The notes under the pieces are model-generated. The model did not search any database. It saw only the letters and a program-made list of their open reading frames with translations, and was not told the DNA's origin. The translations under genes were made by a program, and so were the position numbers. A DNA stretch of 51,355 bases from NCBI GenBank assembly GCA_024685005.1, contig JAIKWF010000044.1, positions 1 to 51,355 on the forward strand, read 5' to 3'. Shown here piece by piece: positions 7,619 to 16,413 of this stretch (the stretch's first letter is position 1; every line of letters begins with the position of its first letter). This DNA is from Lachnospiraceae bacterium. GTDB taxonomy: Bacteria > Bacillota > Clostridia > Lachnospirales > Lachnospiraceae.

Positions 7619-8530
7619 ATGCTGAAAAAAATACAGGAAATCAGAAAAACACTTAATACAACCATATTCACAGGCAAGCGTCTGAAGGACAATCTGACTG
7701 CGCTGACCTATGTCAGCCTGTTTACCGCGCTTCTGGGACTGATCCTCTTGATCATTGATATTGCTACCGGGCAGATGAATATGATCTTTCCCGCAGCAGC
7801 TACCTTTCTGGGCGGATCTGTTTGTGCCTATTGTGCTGCGATCCTGAAAAAAAGAGAAATTGCGATTCAGATCCCTCTTCTGTTCTGCGCGGTCATGTTT
7901 ACCTTTTACACAATAAAGGGTGTTGGAGAAGGGACGGCGGTCCTGTGGTCCTTGCTGCTTCCCATCGGGATCTGCTATTTTGTCAGTGTCAAATACGGGA
8001 TCATTTTATCGGTGTATTATCTGGTCTTTTTCTCGGTCATGTTCTATACGCCGCTTAAAGAATATATCAGCGTTTATTATCCCCGCGCGTTCATGATCCG
8101 TTTTCCGCTGCTTTACGGCAGTATGGCTGCTTTTACCGCCATCGCTATGATACAGTATCACAGAAGCGTTTTGCTGGAGGAAAATTATTCCGCTCATTTG
8201 GCTTTGGAGGTGGAAAAACAGACTAAAGTGGCAAAAAGCCGGGCAGAGAAACTGGATAAACTCAATGATGAGATGGTCATGACACTGGCCGTTGCCATTC
8301 CTGTTCATGCCAGAATCGTTGCCATAGCGGACGCATTTGATGCCATGCATTCAGACAGAATATACAGAAGCGGCCTCCCCCATGATGTGATAAGAAAAGA
8401 GCTGGTAGAGGGAAGAGGACGGCAGTTTGATCCGGAAATGCTGGATGCATTTTTGGAACTCTTTGATGACGGCATTCTGGAACAGATCGCAAAACGCAGA
8501 AAGATCCGAAGCTTCGGAAAGGGAGAATAA
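7619..8530 (+). CDS. Membrane HD-GYP protein lacking its HD catalytic half (in-frame deletion)
   Basis: 303 residues. Positions 1-180 hold five to six membrane helices. A coiled linker (LEVEKQTKVAKSRAEKLDKL) then leads to MVMTLAVAI, the usual opening of an HD-GYP domain. At residues 227/228 (Ile-Pro, bases 8297-8302) it jumps directly to PVHARIVAIADAFDAMHSDR and KQFDP-like GRQFDPEMLDAFLEL, which normally form the last third. The HDIGK, HHE and GYP metal-ligand motifs of the c-di-GMP phosphodiesterase are all absent. The reading frame is kept, so a stable but catalytically dead membrane protein is possible. ATG at 7619 has no good ribosome binding site nearby. It may be a pseudogene in effect, or a repurposed sensor. 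Confidence 0.75.
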   Translation: MLKKIQEIRKTLNTTIFTGKRLKDNLTALTYVSLFTALLGLILLIIDIATGQMNMIFPAAATFLGGSVCAYCAAILKKREIAIQIPLLFCAVMFTFYTIKGVGEGTAVLWSLLLPIGICYFVSVKYGIILSVYYLVFFSVMFYTPLKEYISVYYPRAFMIRFPLLYGSMAAFTAIAMIQYHRSVLLEENYSAHLALEVEKQTKVAKSRAEKLDKLNDEMVMTLAVAIPVHARIVAIADAFDAMHSDRIYRSGLPHDVIRKELVEGRGRQFDPEMLDAFLELFDDGILEQIAKRRKIRSFGKGE

Positions 8531-8532
8531 AA

Positions 8533-8553
8533 GGCAGATCACTTGGATCTGCC
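8533..8553 (-). terminator. Terminator overlapping the end of the membrane-protein gene
   Basis: Perfect 8-bp stem GGCAGATC / GATCTGCC with a 5-base loop. On the minus strand it is followed by TTTTATT. The stop codon of the minus-strand gene (8539-8541) lies within the hairpin. Confidence 0.6.
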
Positions 8554-10278
8554 GGTCTCGATCACCGTTCCGTAAGTCAGGTAGCGCATGGTACCCTGAC
8601 CGAACATTTCCTTCATATCCGGATCGGACAAAAAGTCCTCCGGCAGGCGTACGTCATAATAGACCTTTGTGGGGAAATGATCCGGATGCATTCGGTAATA
8701 CAGTTTTTGATGTTCCATATCCGCAGTGGGAAACAGGGTTGCCAGGGAACCGGGGATCACGCCCGCATCCAGATAGGCAAGGGGATTGGAAAGACCGCAA
8801 AAGAGTACATCTTCCTTTGACAGATTAAGACTTTTAATGTCCTCCAATTCCATAGTATATGCAATGTAACGGGCCTCGGAAGCATACAGATGCTTCATGG
8901 GGCCTTCTTTGATCGGAAAAGCAAAATCAGCCTTAGATACCACGCTGCCCCAGGTGATGAGAACATGCAAAAGTAAGCAAAGGGTAACTGTTATCAGGGG
9001 AAGGCATCTTTTGATCATCACATCTGCCGCTTTGGCAAAGCCCTGTTTTTCTCCGGAGGAGGGGGTTGCAAAGGCCCGTCCCATAAACAGCATGGCAACC
9101 AGACCCGGCAGGCAAAAGCCGGCAGATGTTGCATGGGATCCCGTATCGGTTCCCAGAGCCACCATGGCTGCAAAGACATGGGCCGATAAAAGAAGTGACA
9201 GATAGTCTTTTTTTCTGCAGTAAAACAGAAGCTGGATCCCGGTCCATACAAAGGGAATCCAGAACATATTCATATAATGCGGCTTTCCGGTAAAGAACAG
9301 AGAGATCTGGCTTAACACAAGGCAGATCATCATTCCGCCGGAAAGCTGCTTTCTTTTATCTTTCAGAAAGATCAGCAGCATCAGATAGATTCCGTTGATC
9401 AGCGTAACGGGCAAATGGGTTATCAGCATTTCGCCGTATACCAGGATCACGTGTTGATAGATCATGTGACCGATACCGTTGCCGGCCACATCATGGTCCT
9501 GCTCCGCAAACATATAGGGAATGTTTGAGATCACGCTTGACGGATTCGTTCGTTTCAAAAGGCAGAGGCAGAACAGGATAAAAACGATACCGATGCCGAT
9601 GTGCCAGAAAAGTAAGCCGCGGATGACTTTTTGATCAGAGGACTTCCCGTTGGCAGCCTGTTTTCTTTCGGACAGGATGCGCAGAATCCCGGCAAGCAGG
9701 AACAAAGGGTAGCTTACGATCCAAAAGGGCTGGGATAGGATGCTGATGGCATAAAACATTCCCGTAAGGATCAGACCCGGACGGGATGCGGGTTTTTTCA
9801 GCAGCATCAGAGCTGCGGGAAACAGCAGCACCATGGGCATGGCCTGATAGGTCATGGTATCCATGTTGTAAGGGGTAAAGAAAAACCAGAGCAGCAGGGT
9901 GATCACCGGAAAAAAGGAGTCATCATCTTTTTTCAGGAGCAGATACATGACCGCTGCCAGCAGGGTTTTCAGAGTCAGAAAAAACAGGCGGACAAACAAA
10001 ACCAGTCCCTCTGTGGTGTGAAACAGTCCGCAATAAAGGGAGATGGCCGGAAGGATCACGATCCCCTGCAGCTGCTGGGGACTCCAGTCATGTACAAAGG
10101 GAGCATCTCCCAGATAAAAACGGTAAGCGGTGGATAACTCGTAGCACTCATCTACCAAAGAGATGTCCGTTACAAGAAGACTTTTGATGCAAAATAACAA
10201 TGCGGACAGAAGGAGTACGATCCAAAATATCAGATCCGGGTGCTGCTGTCCGGCACCGGTTTTATTCGTGTTTTCCAA
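8539..10278 (-). CDS. Polytopic membrane protein, possible GT-C fold glycosyltransferase
   Basis: A 579-residue protein with about twelve hydrophobic helices and a soluble C-terminal segment of roughly 130 residues. After the first helix comes an extracytoplasmic loop, ISLVDECYELSTAYRF, carrying an Asp-Glu pair; GT-C glycosyltransferases of the GT39/ArnT type put their catalytic acid in this position. That similarity is structural only, and I see no family signature beyond it. The start is TTG at 10278, with AAAGGAA eight bases upstream; no ATG fits. It is transcribed alone and its mRNA ends in the 8533-8553 hairpin. A minus-strand TATAAT at 10318-10313 may be its -10 box. Confidence 0.6.
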   Translation of the reverse strand: MENTNKTGAGQQHPDLIFWIVLLLSALLFCIKSLLVTDISLVDECYELSTAYRFYLGDAPFVHDWSPQQLQGIVILPAISLYCGLFHTTEGLVLFVRLFFLTLKTLLAAVMYLLLKKDDDSFFPVITLLLWFFFTPYNMDTMTYQAMPMVLLFPAALMLLKKPASRPGLILTGMFYAISILSQPFWIVSYPLFLLAGILRILSERKQAANGKSSDQKVIRGLLFWHIGIGIVFILFCLCLLKRTNPSSVISNIPYMFAEQDHDVAGNGIGHMIYQHVILVYGEMLITHLPVTLINGIYLMLLIFLKDKRKQLSGGMMICLVLSQISLFFTGKPHYMNMFWIPFVWTGIQLLFYCRKKDYLSLLLSAHVFAAMVALGTDTGSHATSAGFCLPGLVAMLFMGRAFATPSSGEKQGFAKAADVMIKRCLPLITVTLCLLLHVLITWGSVVSKADFAFPIKEGPMKHLYASEARYIAYTMELEDIKSLNLSKEDVLFCGLSNPLAYLDAGVIPGSLATLFPTADMEHQKLYYRMHPDHFPTKVYYDVRLPEDFLSDPDMKEMFGQGTMRYLTYGTVIETGRSK

Positions 10279-10367
10279 TTTACAGGTTCCTTTCTGTTTT
10301 CAGTCGGCCTTTATTATATCATATAGAAGGATTAAGTCCACCTTGCTTTCCGGCGTTGGTTTGTTGA

Positions 10368-10396
10368 TTGACGGCATATCGGGGACGTGATAGAGT
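10368..10396 (+). promoter_or_regulatory. Possible tcdA promoter
   Basis: TTGACG (10368-10373), 17 bp, TAGAGT (10391-10396), 33 bp before the tcdA ATG. The -10 is poor. Confidence 0.35.
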
Positions 10397-10428
10397 TATA
10401 GTACTTTTCAGAAAAAGAGGATGGTTGT

Positions 10429-11154
10429 ATGCAGGAGCAGTTTCAGAGAACGGAAATGCTTGTGGGCCGGGAGGCCCTTACCAAACTGGCAGGATGCAGA
10501 GTGGCGGTTTTCGGAATCGGCGGCGTAGGCGGCTATGTGTGCGAAGCACTGGCAAGAAGCGGTATCGGGGCCTTTGATCTGGTGGATAAAGACAGGGTGG
10601 ATGTTACCAATATCAACAGGCAGATCATCGCAACCTTTGACACCGTCGGGCAGTATAAAACCGAAGCTGCAAAACAGCGCATGCTTTCCATTAATCCCAA
10701 AGCGGATATCCGGATATGGAATACCTTTTTTCTGCCGGAAAATGCAGATGAATTTCCCTTTGCCGAATATGATTATGTGGTAGATGCGGTGGATACGGTC
10801 ACCGCCAAGATCGAGCTGATCCAGCGGGCAAAAAATGCCGGCAAGCCGGTGATCAGTGCCATGGGCGCCGGCAATAAACTCAGGGGTGAGCAGTTCCGGA
10901 TCGCGGATCTGTATGAGACCAGTATCTGCCCTCTGGCCAGAGTGATGCGAAAAGAGCTGAAAAAAAGAGGCGTGGATTCCCTGAAGGTGGTCTATTCCGA
11001 AGAAGAACCTTTAAAGCCGCTTTTTTCCCCCCAGCCGGATGAAGAGGAAGCAAACAGTAAGCGCAGGCAAACTCCCGGAAGCATCGCATATGCACCCGCA
11101 ATCTGCGGTCTTTTGATGGCAGAGGAGATCCTGCGGGATCTGATGAAAAAATAA
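10429..11154 (+). CDS. tcdA: tRNA threonylcarbamoyladenosine dehydratase TcdA (ThiF/E1-like)
   Basis: A 241-residue ThiF-superfamily enzyme. It has the ATP-binding loop VAVFGIGGVGGYVCEALARS, the acidic strand DLVDKDRVDVTNINRQ and the DAVDTVTAK motif typical of TcdA/CsdL. The protein adenylates t6A37 in ANN-decoding tRNAs and cyclises it to ct6A in an ATP-dependent reaction. The E1-type catalytic Cys region appears as SICPLARVMRKEL. Length and end (PAICGLLMAEEILRDL) fit the family. ATG at 10429 follows AGAGGATGGTTGT. No sulfur-carrier or moaD-like gene is beside it, which favours TcdA over ThiF or MoeB. Confidence 0.9.
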   Translation: MQEQFQRTEMLVGREALTKLAGCRVAVFGIGGVGGYVCEALARSGIGAFDLVDKDRVDVTNINRQIIATFDTVGQYKTEAAKQRMLSINPKADIRIWNTFFLPENADEFPFAEYDYVVDAVDTVTAKIELIQRAKNAGKPVISAMGAGNKLRGEQFRIADLYETSICPLARVMRKELKKRGVDSLKVVYSEEEPLKPLFSPQPDEEEANSKRRQTPGSIAYAPAICGLLMAEEILRDLMKK

Positions 11155-11210
11155 AAACCGTCAGATCGGCAATCTCTTCTGTTAAAGCGCATAGAAATGG
11201 CGGGTTATCA

Positions 11211-11239
11211 TAGACAGAACGGGCAAAAAGGAGTAAAAT
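11211..11239 (+). promoter_or_regulatory. Promoter of the xpaC-telA-metG operon
   Basis: TAGACA (11211-11216), 17 bp, TAAAAT (11234-11239), 33 bp before xpaC. Confidence 0.45.
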
Positions 11240-11272
11240 ATTCCTATCTATGCACAGTAAAGGGAACAGAAC

Positions 11273-12775
11273 ATGGAAGTAGAAAAAATCCTGGATGCGG
11301 GCAGTGCCATCTTGGAAGATGTCATGACCGCTGTAGAGACAAATCAATATCAGGATCTGGGAAAAAGAATACAGGACCGTGTTTCCGAAGCAACCAAGGA
11401 CATTGGAGGTAACCGGCAAAGCGGATATTCCGCCGGAAGCCGGCAAAGCAGTCAAAGTGGTCAAAGCACAGCTTCCCGGAGTGACGGAAAAGTATATACG
11501 GGAACCGTGGAGCCAACCAATCGCAGGGACGGCGTGTTTCAGACAAACTTTGCCGAGGGCGGCGGAGCCCGGCAGACAACCCGGAGCGGATCTTATCAGC
11601 AGGGCGCCTTTTCCGGAAACGGATACAGACGATATTCCTCTGACAGAAGATCGGGTCCGACCCGGCCGAATTCCTCCCAAACCACCAGACAGAATAACGG
11701 TTATCAGGGCAATCAGAACAGAGCCGGTTATCAGAAAGTATACGGCAATCGTCCCGGCCAGCCCGGCGGACCGGCTGCAGGTGCCTATCAAAAACCGCCG
11801 GTTCAGGGAAAACCGTTCTTTGCACCGACACCGTTTAACAGTAAGAACATCAGCAGAAATACCGGCGTTGTCCCCATGGTATTCGGATCCATCGGAATGG
11901 TCATGGGAGGCATCGGCACCCTGATGACGGGAGCGGTTATGATATCAGCCGCTGTAGCAGCGGGGATTTCCGTTCTGGCTTCCAGCGTTGCGGCACCCAT
12001 TATGGGAGGCATGATCTTTACAGGGGCCTCCGGGGTACTTTTTTCCTCCGGGAAAAAGAAAAAAGACACGGTGGATGAGTATTACCGCTATGGAAAATAT
12101 GTGGGTAATGCGGAGTTCTTTAATATCAGAGACCTGGCGCAAAAACTGGGCGTGCAGGAGAAGAAGCTTCGCAAGAATCTGCAAAAGATGATGGATCAGG
12201 GACTTTTACCCAAAGCCCGGATGGATGATAACCGGGAGATGCTTTTATTAACGGATAAAGCATACGATCAGTACAGACAGGCGGCGGACAGCTATAAAAA
12301 GAGACAGGAAGAGGATGAAAAACGGGAGAATTATTTTGTATCCGGCAATGTGGATGCAACCGTTAAACAACTTCTTTCCGAGGGCAATGAGTATCTGAAA
12401 AAAGTTCGTTACTACAACGATCTGATCCCGGATACCCAGGAAATGTCCAACAAGCTGTACCGGCTTGAAAACATTATGTACCGGATCTTTGAACAGGTAA
12501 AAAAGAAGCCTTCCGAGGCACCCAGCCTTCGAAAGTTCATGGAATACTATCTTCCCACAACGGAAAAGTTGCTCTCTGCTTACATTGAAGTGGATAAGCA
12601 GCCCCAGGTGGGAGACAATATCAAGACCACAAAAGAAGAGATCGAATCTGCTCTGGATATCATCAATGATGCATTTGAAAAACTGCTGGACGGATTGTTT
12701 GAAGATCTGGCGTGGGACATCTCATCCGATATCTCCGTCATGAAAACCATGCTTCAACAAGATGGATTAACATAG
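11273..12775 (+). CDS. xpaC: XpaC-like protein (5-bromo-4-chloroindolyl phosphate hydrolysis family)
   Basis: 500 residues in three parts. Residues 1-175 are low-complexity and Gly/Gln/Ser/Arg-rich (for example SRQSSQSGQSTASR), probably disordered. Residues 200-262 are a long Gly/Ala/Met-rich hydrophobic hairpin (VFGSIGMVMGGIGTLMTGAV, then MGGMIFTGASGVLF). Residues 265-500 are the helical XpaC domain, with FNIRDLAQKLGVQEKKLRKN and the C-terminal helix bundle. XpaC proteins are almost always encoded beside TelA, as here. The name comes from an X-phos hydrolysis phenotype; the biochemical role is unresolved, though the pair is linked to envelope stress. The N-terminal tail is unusually long. 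ATG at 11273 follows AAAGGGAACAGAAC. Confidence 0.85.
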   Translation: MEVEKILDAGSAILEDVMTAVETNQYQDLGKRIQDRVSEATKDIGGNRQSGYSAGSRQSSQSGQSTASRSDGKVYTGTVEPTNRRDGVFQTNFAEGGGARQTTRSGSYQQGAFSGNGYRRYSSDRRSGPTRPNSSQTTRQNNGYQGNQNRAGYQKVYGNRPGQPGGPAAGAYQKPPVQGKPFFAPTPFNSKNISRNTGVVPMVFGSIGMVMGGIGTLMTGAVMISAAVAAGISVLASSVAAPIMGGMIFTGASGVLFSSGKKKKDTVDEYYRYGKYVGNAEFFNIRDLAQKLGVQEKKLRKNLQKMMDQGLLPKARMDDNREMLLLTDKAYDQYRQAADSYKKRQEEDEKRENYFVSGNVDATVKQLLSEGNEYLKKVRYYNDLIPDTQEMSNKLYRLENIMYRIFEQVKKKPSEAPSLRKFMEYYLPTTEKLLSAYIEVDKQPQVGDNIKTTKEEIESALDIINDAFEKLLDGLFEDLAWDISSDISVMKTMLQQDGLT

Positions 12776-12778
12776 GGA

Positions 12779-12952
12779 CTATTTGCAGTAGATACGAATT
12801 TTCAGGACGATTCCCCATGCTTGCATGGAGGAATCAGAAGGAAAATTCGTATCGTACCTGCGAAGCAGGACCTCAACGCACATGAGCATTTTTGCTGCAA
12901 AGCAGCAGTAAAGCGAGCGGAAAATGCGAATGAAGGAGAGGGCTGCAAATAG
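12779..12952 (+). other. Nested multi-hairpin element between xpaC and telA
   Basis: The outer arms CTATTTGCAG (12779-12788) and CTGCAAATAG (12943-12952) are perfect complements. Inside are three hairpins. Hairpin 1 is GATACGAATTTTC 12791-12803 / GAAAATTCGTATC 12841-12853, continued by GATTCC / GGAATC and CCATGC / GCATGG. Hairpin 2 is CCTGC-GAA-GCAGG 12857-12869. Hairpin 3 is GCATTTT 12886-12892 / AAAATGC 12921-12927, enclosing TGCTGC-AAA-GCAGCA. About 174 nt fold as a closed multibranch RNA or DNA. There is no ORF inside. It may be a structured RNA, a processing signal or a small repeat element. Confidence 0.6.
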
Positions 12953-12996
12953 GAAGTAAACAATATAAATTCAAAAATATATAGGAGGGAAATACA

Positions 12997-14223
12997 ATGG
13001 CAGACGAATTTAACGACATCACAGTTGAGGCACCCGCCGCACCGGTACTGACTTTTGACGTTCCGGTGGAAGGGGAAGCAGAGATCGTATTATCTTCCGG
13101 CACCCAGGATGCGGAAAAAGCACTGGCAGCGGCTACGGGAAAATACGGAGCTGAGACGGAAGCGCTGATGCAGGCTAAAGGCGTAAGACCCGAGGAAGTG
13201 AATCTTTCTCCGGAAGAACTCAATCAGGTAAACAATTTTGCCAAGCAGATCGACATTACCAACGCCAAGGCAGTGATGAGCTATGGAGCCGGTACCCAGA
13301 AGAAAATGGCTGATTTTTCCGAAAAGGCCATGGGTAATGTAAAGACCAAGGATATGGGTGAAGTCGGCAATATGATCTCCGGTCTGGTTTCCGAGCTGAA
13401 GAGCTTTGAGATTGACAATGAGGAAAAGGGCCTTTCGGCATTCTTTAAGAAGGGTGCAAACAAGGTAACTGCCATGAAGGCCAAATATGCCAAGGTGGAA
13501 ACCAATGTCAATGCCATCTCCCACGAGCTGGAGCGGCATCAGATCACACTGCTGAAGGACATCGATGTACTGGATAAGATGTATGATCTGAACCTGGCTT
13601 ATTTTAAAGAGCTGACCATGTACATTCTGGCAGGAAAGAAGAAGGTGGAAGAGGTTCGCAGCACCCAGCTTGTTGAGCTTCAGAACAAGGCAGCCCAGAC
13701 AGGTCTTGTGGAGGATGCCCAGGCAGCCAAGGATCTGGCGGCTCAGTGTGACAGATTTGAGAAAAAGATCTATGATCTGGAGCTGACAAGAAATATTGCT
13801 TTGCAGACTGCTCCCCAGATCCGTATGGTACAGACTTCCGACCAGATGATGGCTGAGAAGATCCAGTCCACCATTGTAAACACCATTCCCCTTTGGAAAA
13901 ACCAGATGGTCATTGCCATCGGCGTAGAGCATTCCAACCAGGCTGCCAAAGCCGAGCGGGAAGTAAACGATATGACCAATGCCCTCTTAAAGAAGAACGC
14001 AGAGGCATTGAAACAGGCTACCATTGCAAGTGCCAAGGAAGCCGAGCGTGGTATCGTGGATATCGAAACCCTCAAGCATACCAACGAGCTTTTGATCTCC
14101 ACCATGGACGAAGTGGTTGCCATCCAGAGAGACGGAAAAGCCAAGAGACAGGCTGCTGAGGCAGAGCTTGCCCAGATCGAAGGCCAGCTGAAAGAAAAAC
14201 TCCTTCAGGCTGCCAAGGCCTGA
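12997..14223 (+). CDS. telA: Toxic anion resistance protein TelA family
   Basis: A 408-residue helical protein of the TelA family, named from tellurite resistance. The segment FAKQIDITNAKAVMSYGAGT and the later LKSFEIDNEEKGLSAFFKKG are typical family sequence, followed by long charged helices and the conserved region around TAPQIRMVQTSDQMMAEKIQ. There is no signal peptide or membrane helix, so it is cytoplasmic. The partner XpaC gene is upstream in the same direction, separated by the hairpin element, and metG follows at 47 bp. AGGAGGG precedes the ATG. Family members respond to envelope-active agents and toxic oxyanions, but the mechanism is not established. Confidence 0.93.
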   Translation: MADEFNDITVEAPAAPVLTFDVPVEGEAEIVLSSGTQDAEKALAAATGKYGAETEALMQAKGVRPEEVNLSPEELNQVNNFAKQIDITNAKAVMSYGAGTQKKMADFSEKAMGNVKTKDMGEVGNMISGLVSELKSFEIDNEEKGLSAFFKKGANKVTAMKAKYAKVETNVNAISHELERHQITLLKDIDVLDKMYDLNLAYFKELTMYILAGKKKVEEVRSTQLVELQNKAAQTGLVEDAQAAKDLAAQCDRFEKKIYDLELTRNIALQTAPQIRMVQTSDQMMAEKIQSTIVNTIPLWKNQMVIAIGVEHSNQAAKAEREVNDMTNALLKKNAEALKQATIASAKEAERGIVDIETLKHTNELLISTMDEVVAIQRDGKAKRQAAEAELAQIEGQLKEKLLQAAKA

Positions 14224-14270
14224 TGGATCTTTCGGGTCCATGAATATATTGAGGAAAGGGAACTGTAAAC

Positions 14271-16373
14271 ATGACAAGTAAAGGAAAGTATTATATTACC
14301 ACGGCGATTGCCTATACATCAGGCAAGCCCCATATCGGAAACTGCTATGAGATCATTCTGGCAGATGCCATTGCCCGCTACAAAAAAGCGGACGGATATG
14401 ATGTACATTTTCAGACAGGATCCGATGAACACGGACAGAAGATCGAGACAAGGGCCATCGAAGAAGGTATGAGTCCCAAGGAATTTGTGGATATGACTGC
14501 AGGAGAGATCAAGCGGCTTTGGGATATGATGGGAACGGACTATGACCGTTTCATCCGCACCACCGACGAGGACCATGAGCGTCAGATTCAGAAGATGTTC
14601 AAGAAGTTTTACGATCAGGGAGATATTTACAAGGGCTCTTATGAAGGACAGTATTGTACCGAATGCGAGGCTTTTTATACAGAGGCGCAGCTTTCGGAAG
14701 GAAAATGTCCCGTTTGCGGCGGCGCCGTACATGCGGAAAAAGAGGAAGCTTACTTTTTCAAGATGAGTAAATACGCAGATAAACTCATTGAGCACATCAA
14801 TACTCATCCTGAGTTTATCCAGCCTGTAAGCCGTAAAAACGAGATGATGAACAACTTCCTTCTGCCGGGTCTGCAGGATCTTTGTGTATCCCGTACTTCC
14901 TTTAAATGGGGTATTCCCGTAGATTTTGACGACAAGCATGTTGTATATGTATGGCTGGATGCGCTTTCCAACTACATTACGGGAATCGGTTATGATGCAG
15001 ACGGTAACAGTTCCGATCTGTATAAAAAGTTCTGGCCGGCAGATCTGCATCTGATCGGAAAAGACATCATCCGTTTCCATACCATTTACTGGCCTATTTT
15101 CCTTATGGCTTTGGGAGAGCCGCTGCCCAAGCAGGTATTCGGTCATCCCTGGCTGCTGCAGGGCGGTGAAAAAATGAGTAAGTCCAAAGGAAACGTTTTG
15201 TATGTGGACGACCTGATCAACATTTTTTCACTGGATGCGGTACGCTACTTCGTGCTGCATGAAATGCCTTATGAAAACGACGGAACCATTACCTGGGAGC
15301 TGATGACAGAGCGTGTCAATTCTGACCTTGCCAACACCCTGGGCAACCTGGTAAACCGTACCGTTGCCATGACAAACAAGTACTTCGGCGGCGCCGTTAA
15401 CAATACGGATACGGCTTCCGATGAAGTAAAACCCGCCGGCAAGACCGGACAGGAGCTGTCGGAAAAACAGATCGATGAGGATCTGAGAAAAGTAGCAACC
15501 TCCACCTACGAAGAAGTGGAAAAGAAAATGGACGAGCTTCGGGTAGCCGATGCACTGACGGACATTTTTGCCCTCTTCAAGAGACTGAACAAATACATCG
15601 ACGAAACCGAACCCTGGGTTCTGGCAAAGGATGAGGCGAAAAAGGACCGCCTTGCCACGGTGCTGTACCATCTTTGCGAAGGCATCATGATCGGTGCCAG
15701 CCTGCTCAAACCCTTTATGCCGGATACCGCGGAAAAGATCGCATCCCAGCTGGGAACAAAGCTTTATGACTTTGATACGCTTTCCGTTTTCGGTCAGTAT
15801 CCCAGCGGCGGAAAGGTAACGGACAGCCCCGAGATCCTTTTTGCGAGACTGGATAAAGAAGAGATTTTAGGCAAGGCCGCTCAGGTAGAAGAGGCACAGA
15901 AAAAAGACTTTATCGAGCATCAAAAGAAAGCCTTTGCTAACCTTGTGGCAGCGGGCCGTATGACACAGGAAGAAGCAGACCAGAGCCTCAGAGCACTTAC
16001 AGGTGAAGGAGCACAGGAAGAAGCCGGCATCGATATTCCCGCCAAAGATGAGATCACCTTTGAGGATTTCGAAAAGCTGCAGTTCAGAGTAGGCCATATC
16101 ATTGCCTGCGAGGAAGTTCCCAAGAGCAAAAAACTCCTTTGCTCCAAGGTGAAAGTGGGATCGAAGACCCTTCAGATCGTATCCGGCATCAAGTCTTCCT
16201 ACAAGCCGGAAGATATGGTAGGTAAGCAGGTTATGGTACTGGAGAATTTGAAACCCGCAAAACTGGCAGGGGTACTCAGCGAAGGCATGCTGCTTTGCGC
16301 AGAGGATGAAAACGGCAACCTGTCTTTGATGGAGCCGGATAAGAAGATGCCTGCCGGCGCGCTGATCTGCTGA
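14271..16373 (+). CDS. metG: Methionyl-tRNA synthetase
   Basis: A 700-residue class I aminoacyl-tRNA synthetase that charges tRNA-Met in the cytoplasm. It has the HIGH-box variant HIGN (residues 21-24), two CxxC zinc pairs in YCTECEAFY and KCPVCGG, the methionine-pocket WLDALSNYITGIG, and the KMSKS loop EKMSKSKGN near residue 302. The C-terminal 110 residues (FEDFEKLQFRVGHIIACEEV to the end) form the EMAP-II-like tRNA-binding domain that dimerises many bacterial enzymes. A Glu/Gln-rich linker (FIEHQKKAFANLVAAGRMTQ) joins catalytic and C-terminal parts. It lies in the xpaC-telA-metG-hydrolase run, 47 bp after telA, with GAGGAAAGGG before its ATG. Confidence 0.98.
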   Translation: MTSKGKYYITTAIAYTSGKPHIGNCYEIILADAIARYKKADGYDVHFQTGSDEHGQKIETRAIEEGMSPKEFVDMTAGEIKRLWDMMGTDYDRFIRTTDEDHERQIQKMFKKFYDQGDIYKGSYEGQYCTECEAFYTEAQLSEGKCPVCGGAVHAEKEEAYFFKMSKYADKLIEHINTHPEFIQPVSRKNEMMNNFLLPGLQDLCVSRTSFKWGIPVDFDDKHVVYVWLDALSNYITGIGYDADGNSSDLYKKFWPADLHLIGKDIIRFHTIYWPIFLMALGEPLPKQVFGHPWLLQGGEKMSKSKGNVLYVDDLINIFSLDAVRYFVLHEMPYENDGTITWELMTERVNSDLANTLGNLVNRTVAMTNKYFGGAVNNTDTASDEVKPAGKTGQELSEKQIDEDLRKVATSTYEEVEKKMDELRVADALTDIFALFKRLNKYIDETEPWVLAKDEAKKDRLATVLYHLCEGIMIGASLLKPFMPDTAEKIASQLGTKLYDFDTLSVFGQYPSGGKVTDSPEILFARLDKEEILGKAAQVEEAQKKDFIEHQKKAFANLVAAGRMTQEEADQSLRALTGEGAQEEAGIDIPAKDEITFEDFEKLQFRVGHIIACEEVPKSKKLLCSKVKVGSKTLQIVSGIKSSYKPEDMVGKQVMVLENLKPAKLAGVLSEGMLLCAEDENGNLSLMEPDKKMPAGALIC

Positions 16374-16413
16374 TCGACAGGGATTTCCCGATCTGCATCG
16401 GAGGTGACGTGAC

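Noticed and set aside
10429-11154. ThiF or MoeB assignment
   Set aside because: No thiamine or molybdopterin genes are nearby and the sequence has the TcdA-type ending.
12779-12952. CRISPR or simple terminator
   Set aside because: Arms are inverted, not direct, repeats, and no T-tract follows any of the stems.
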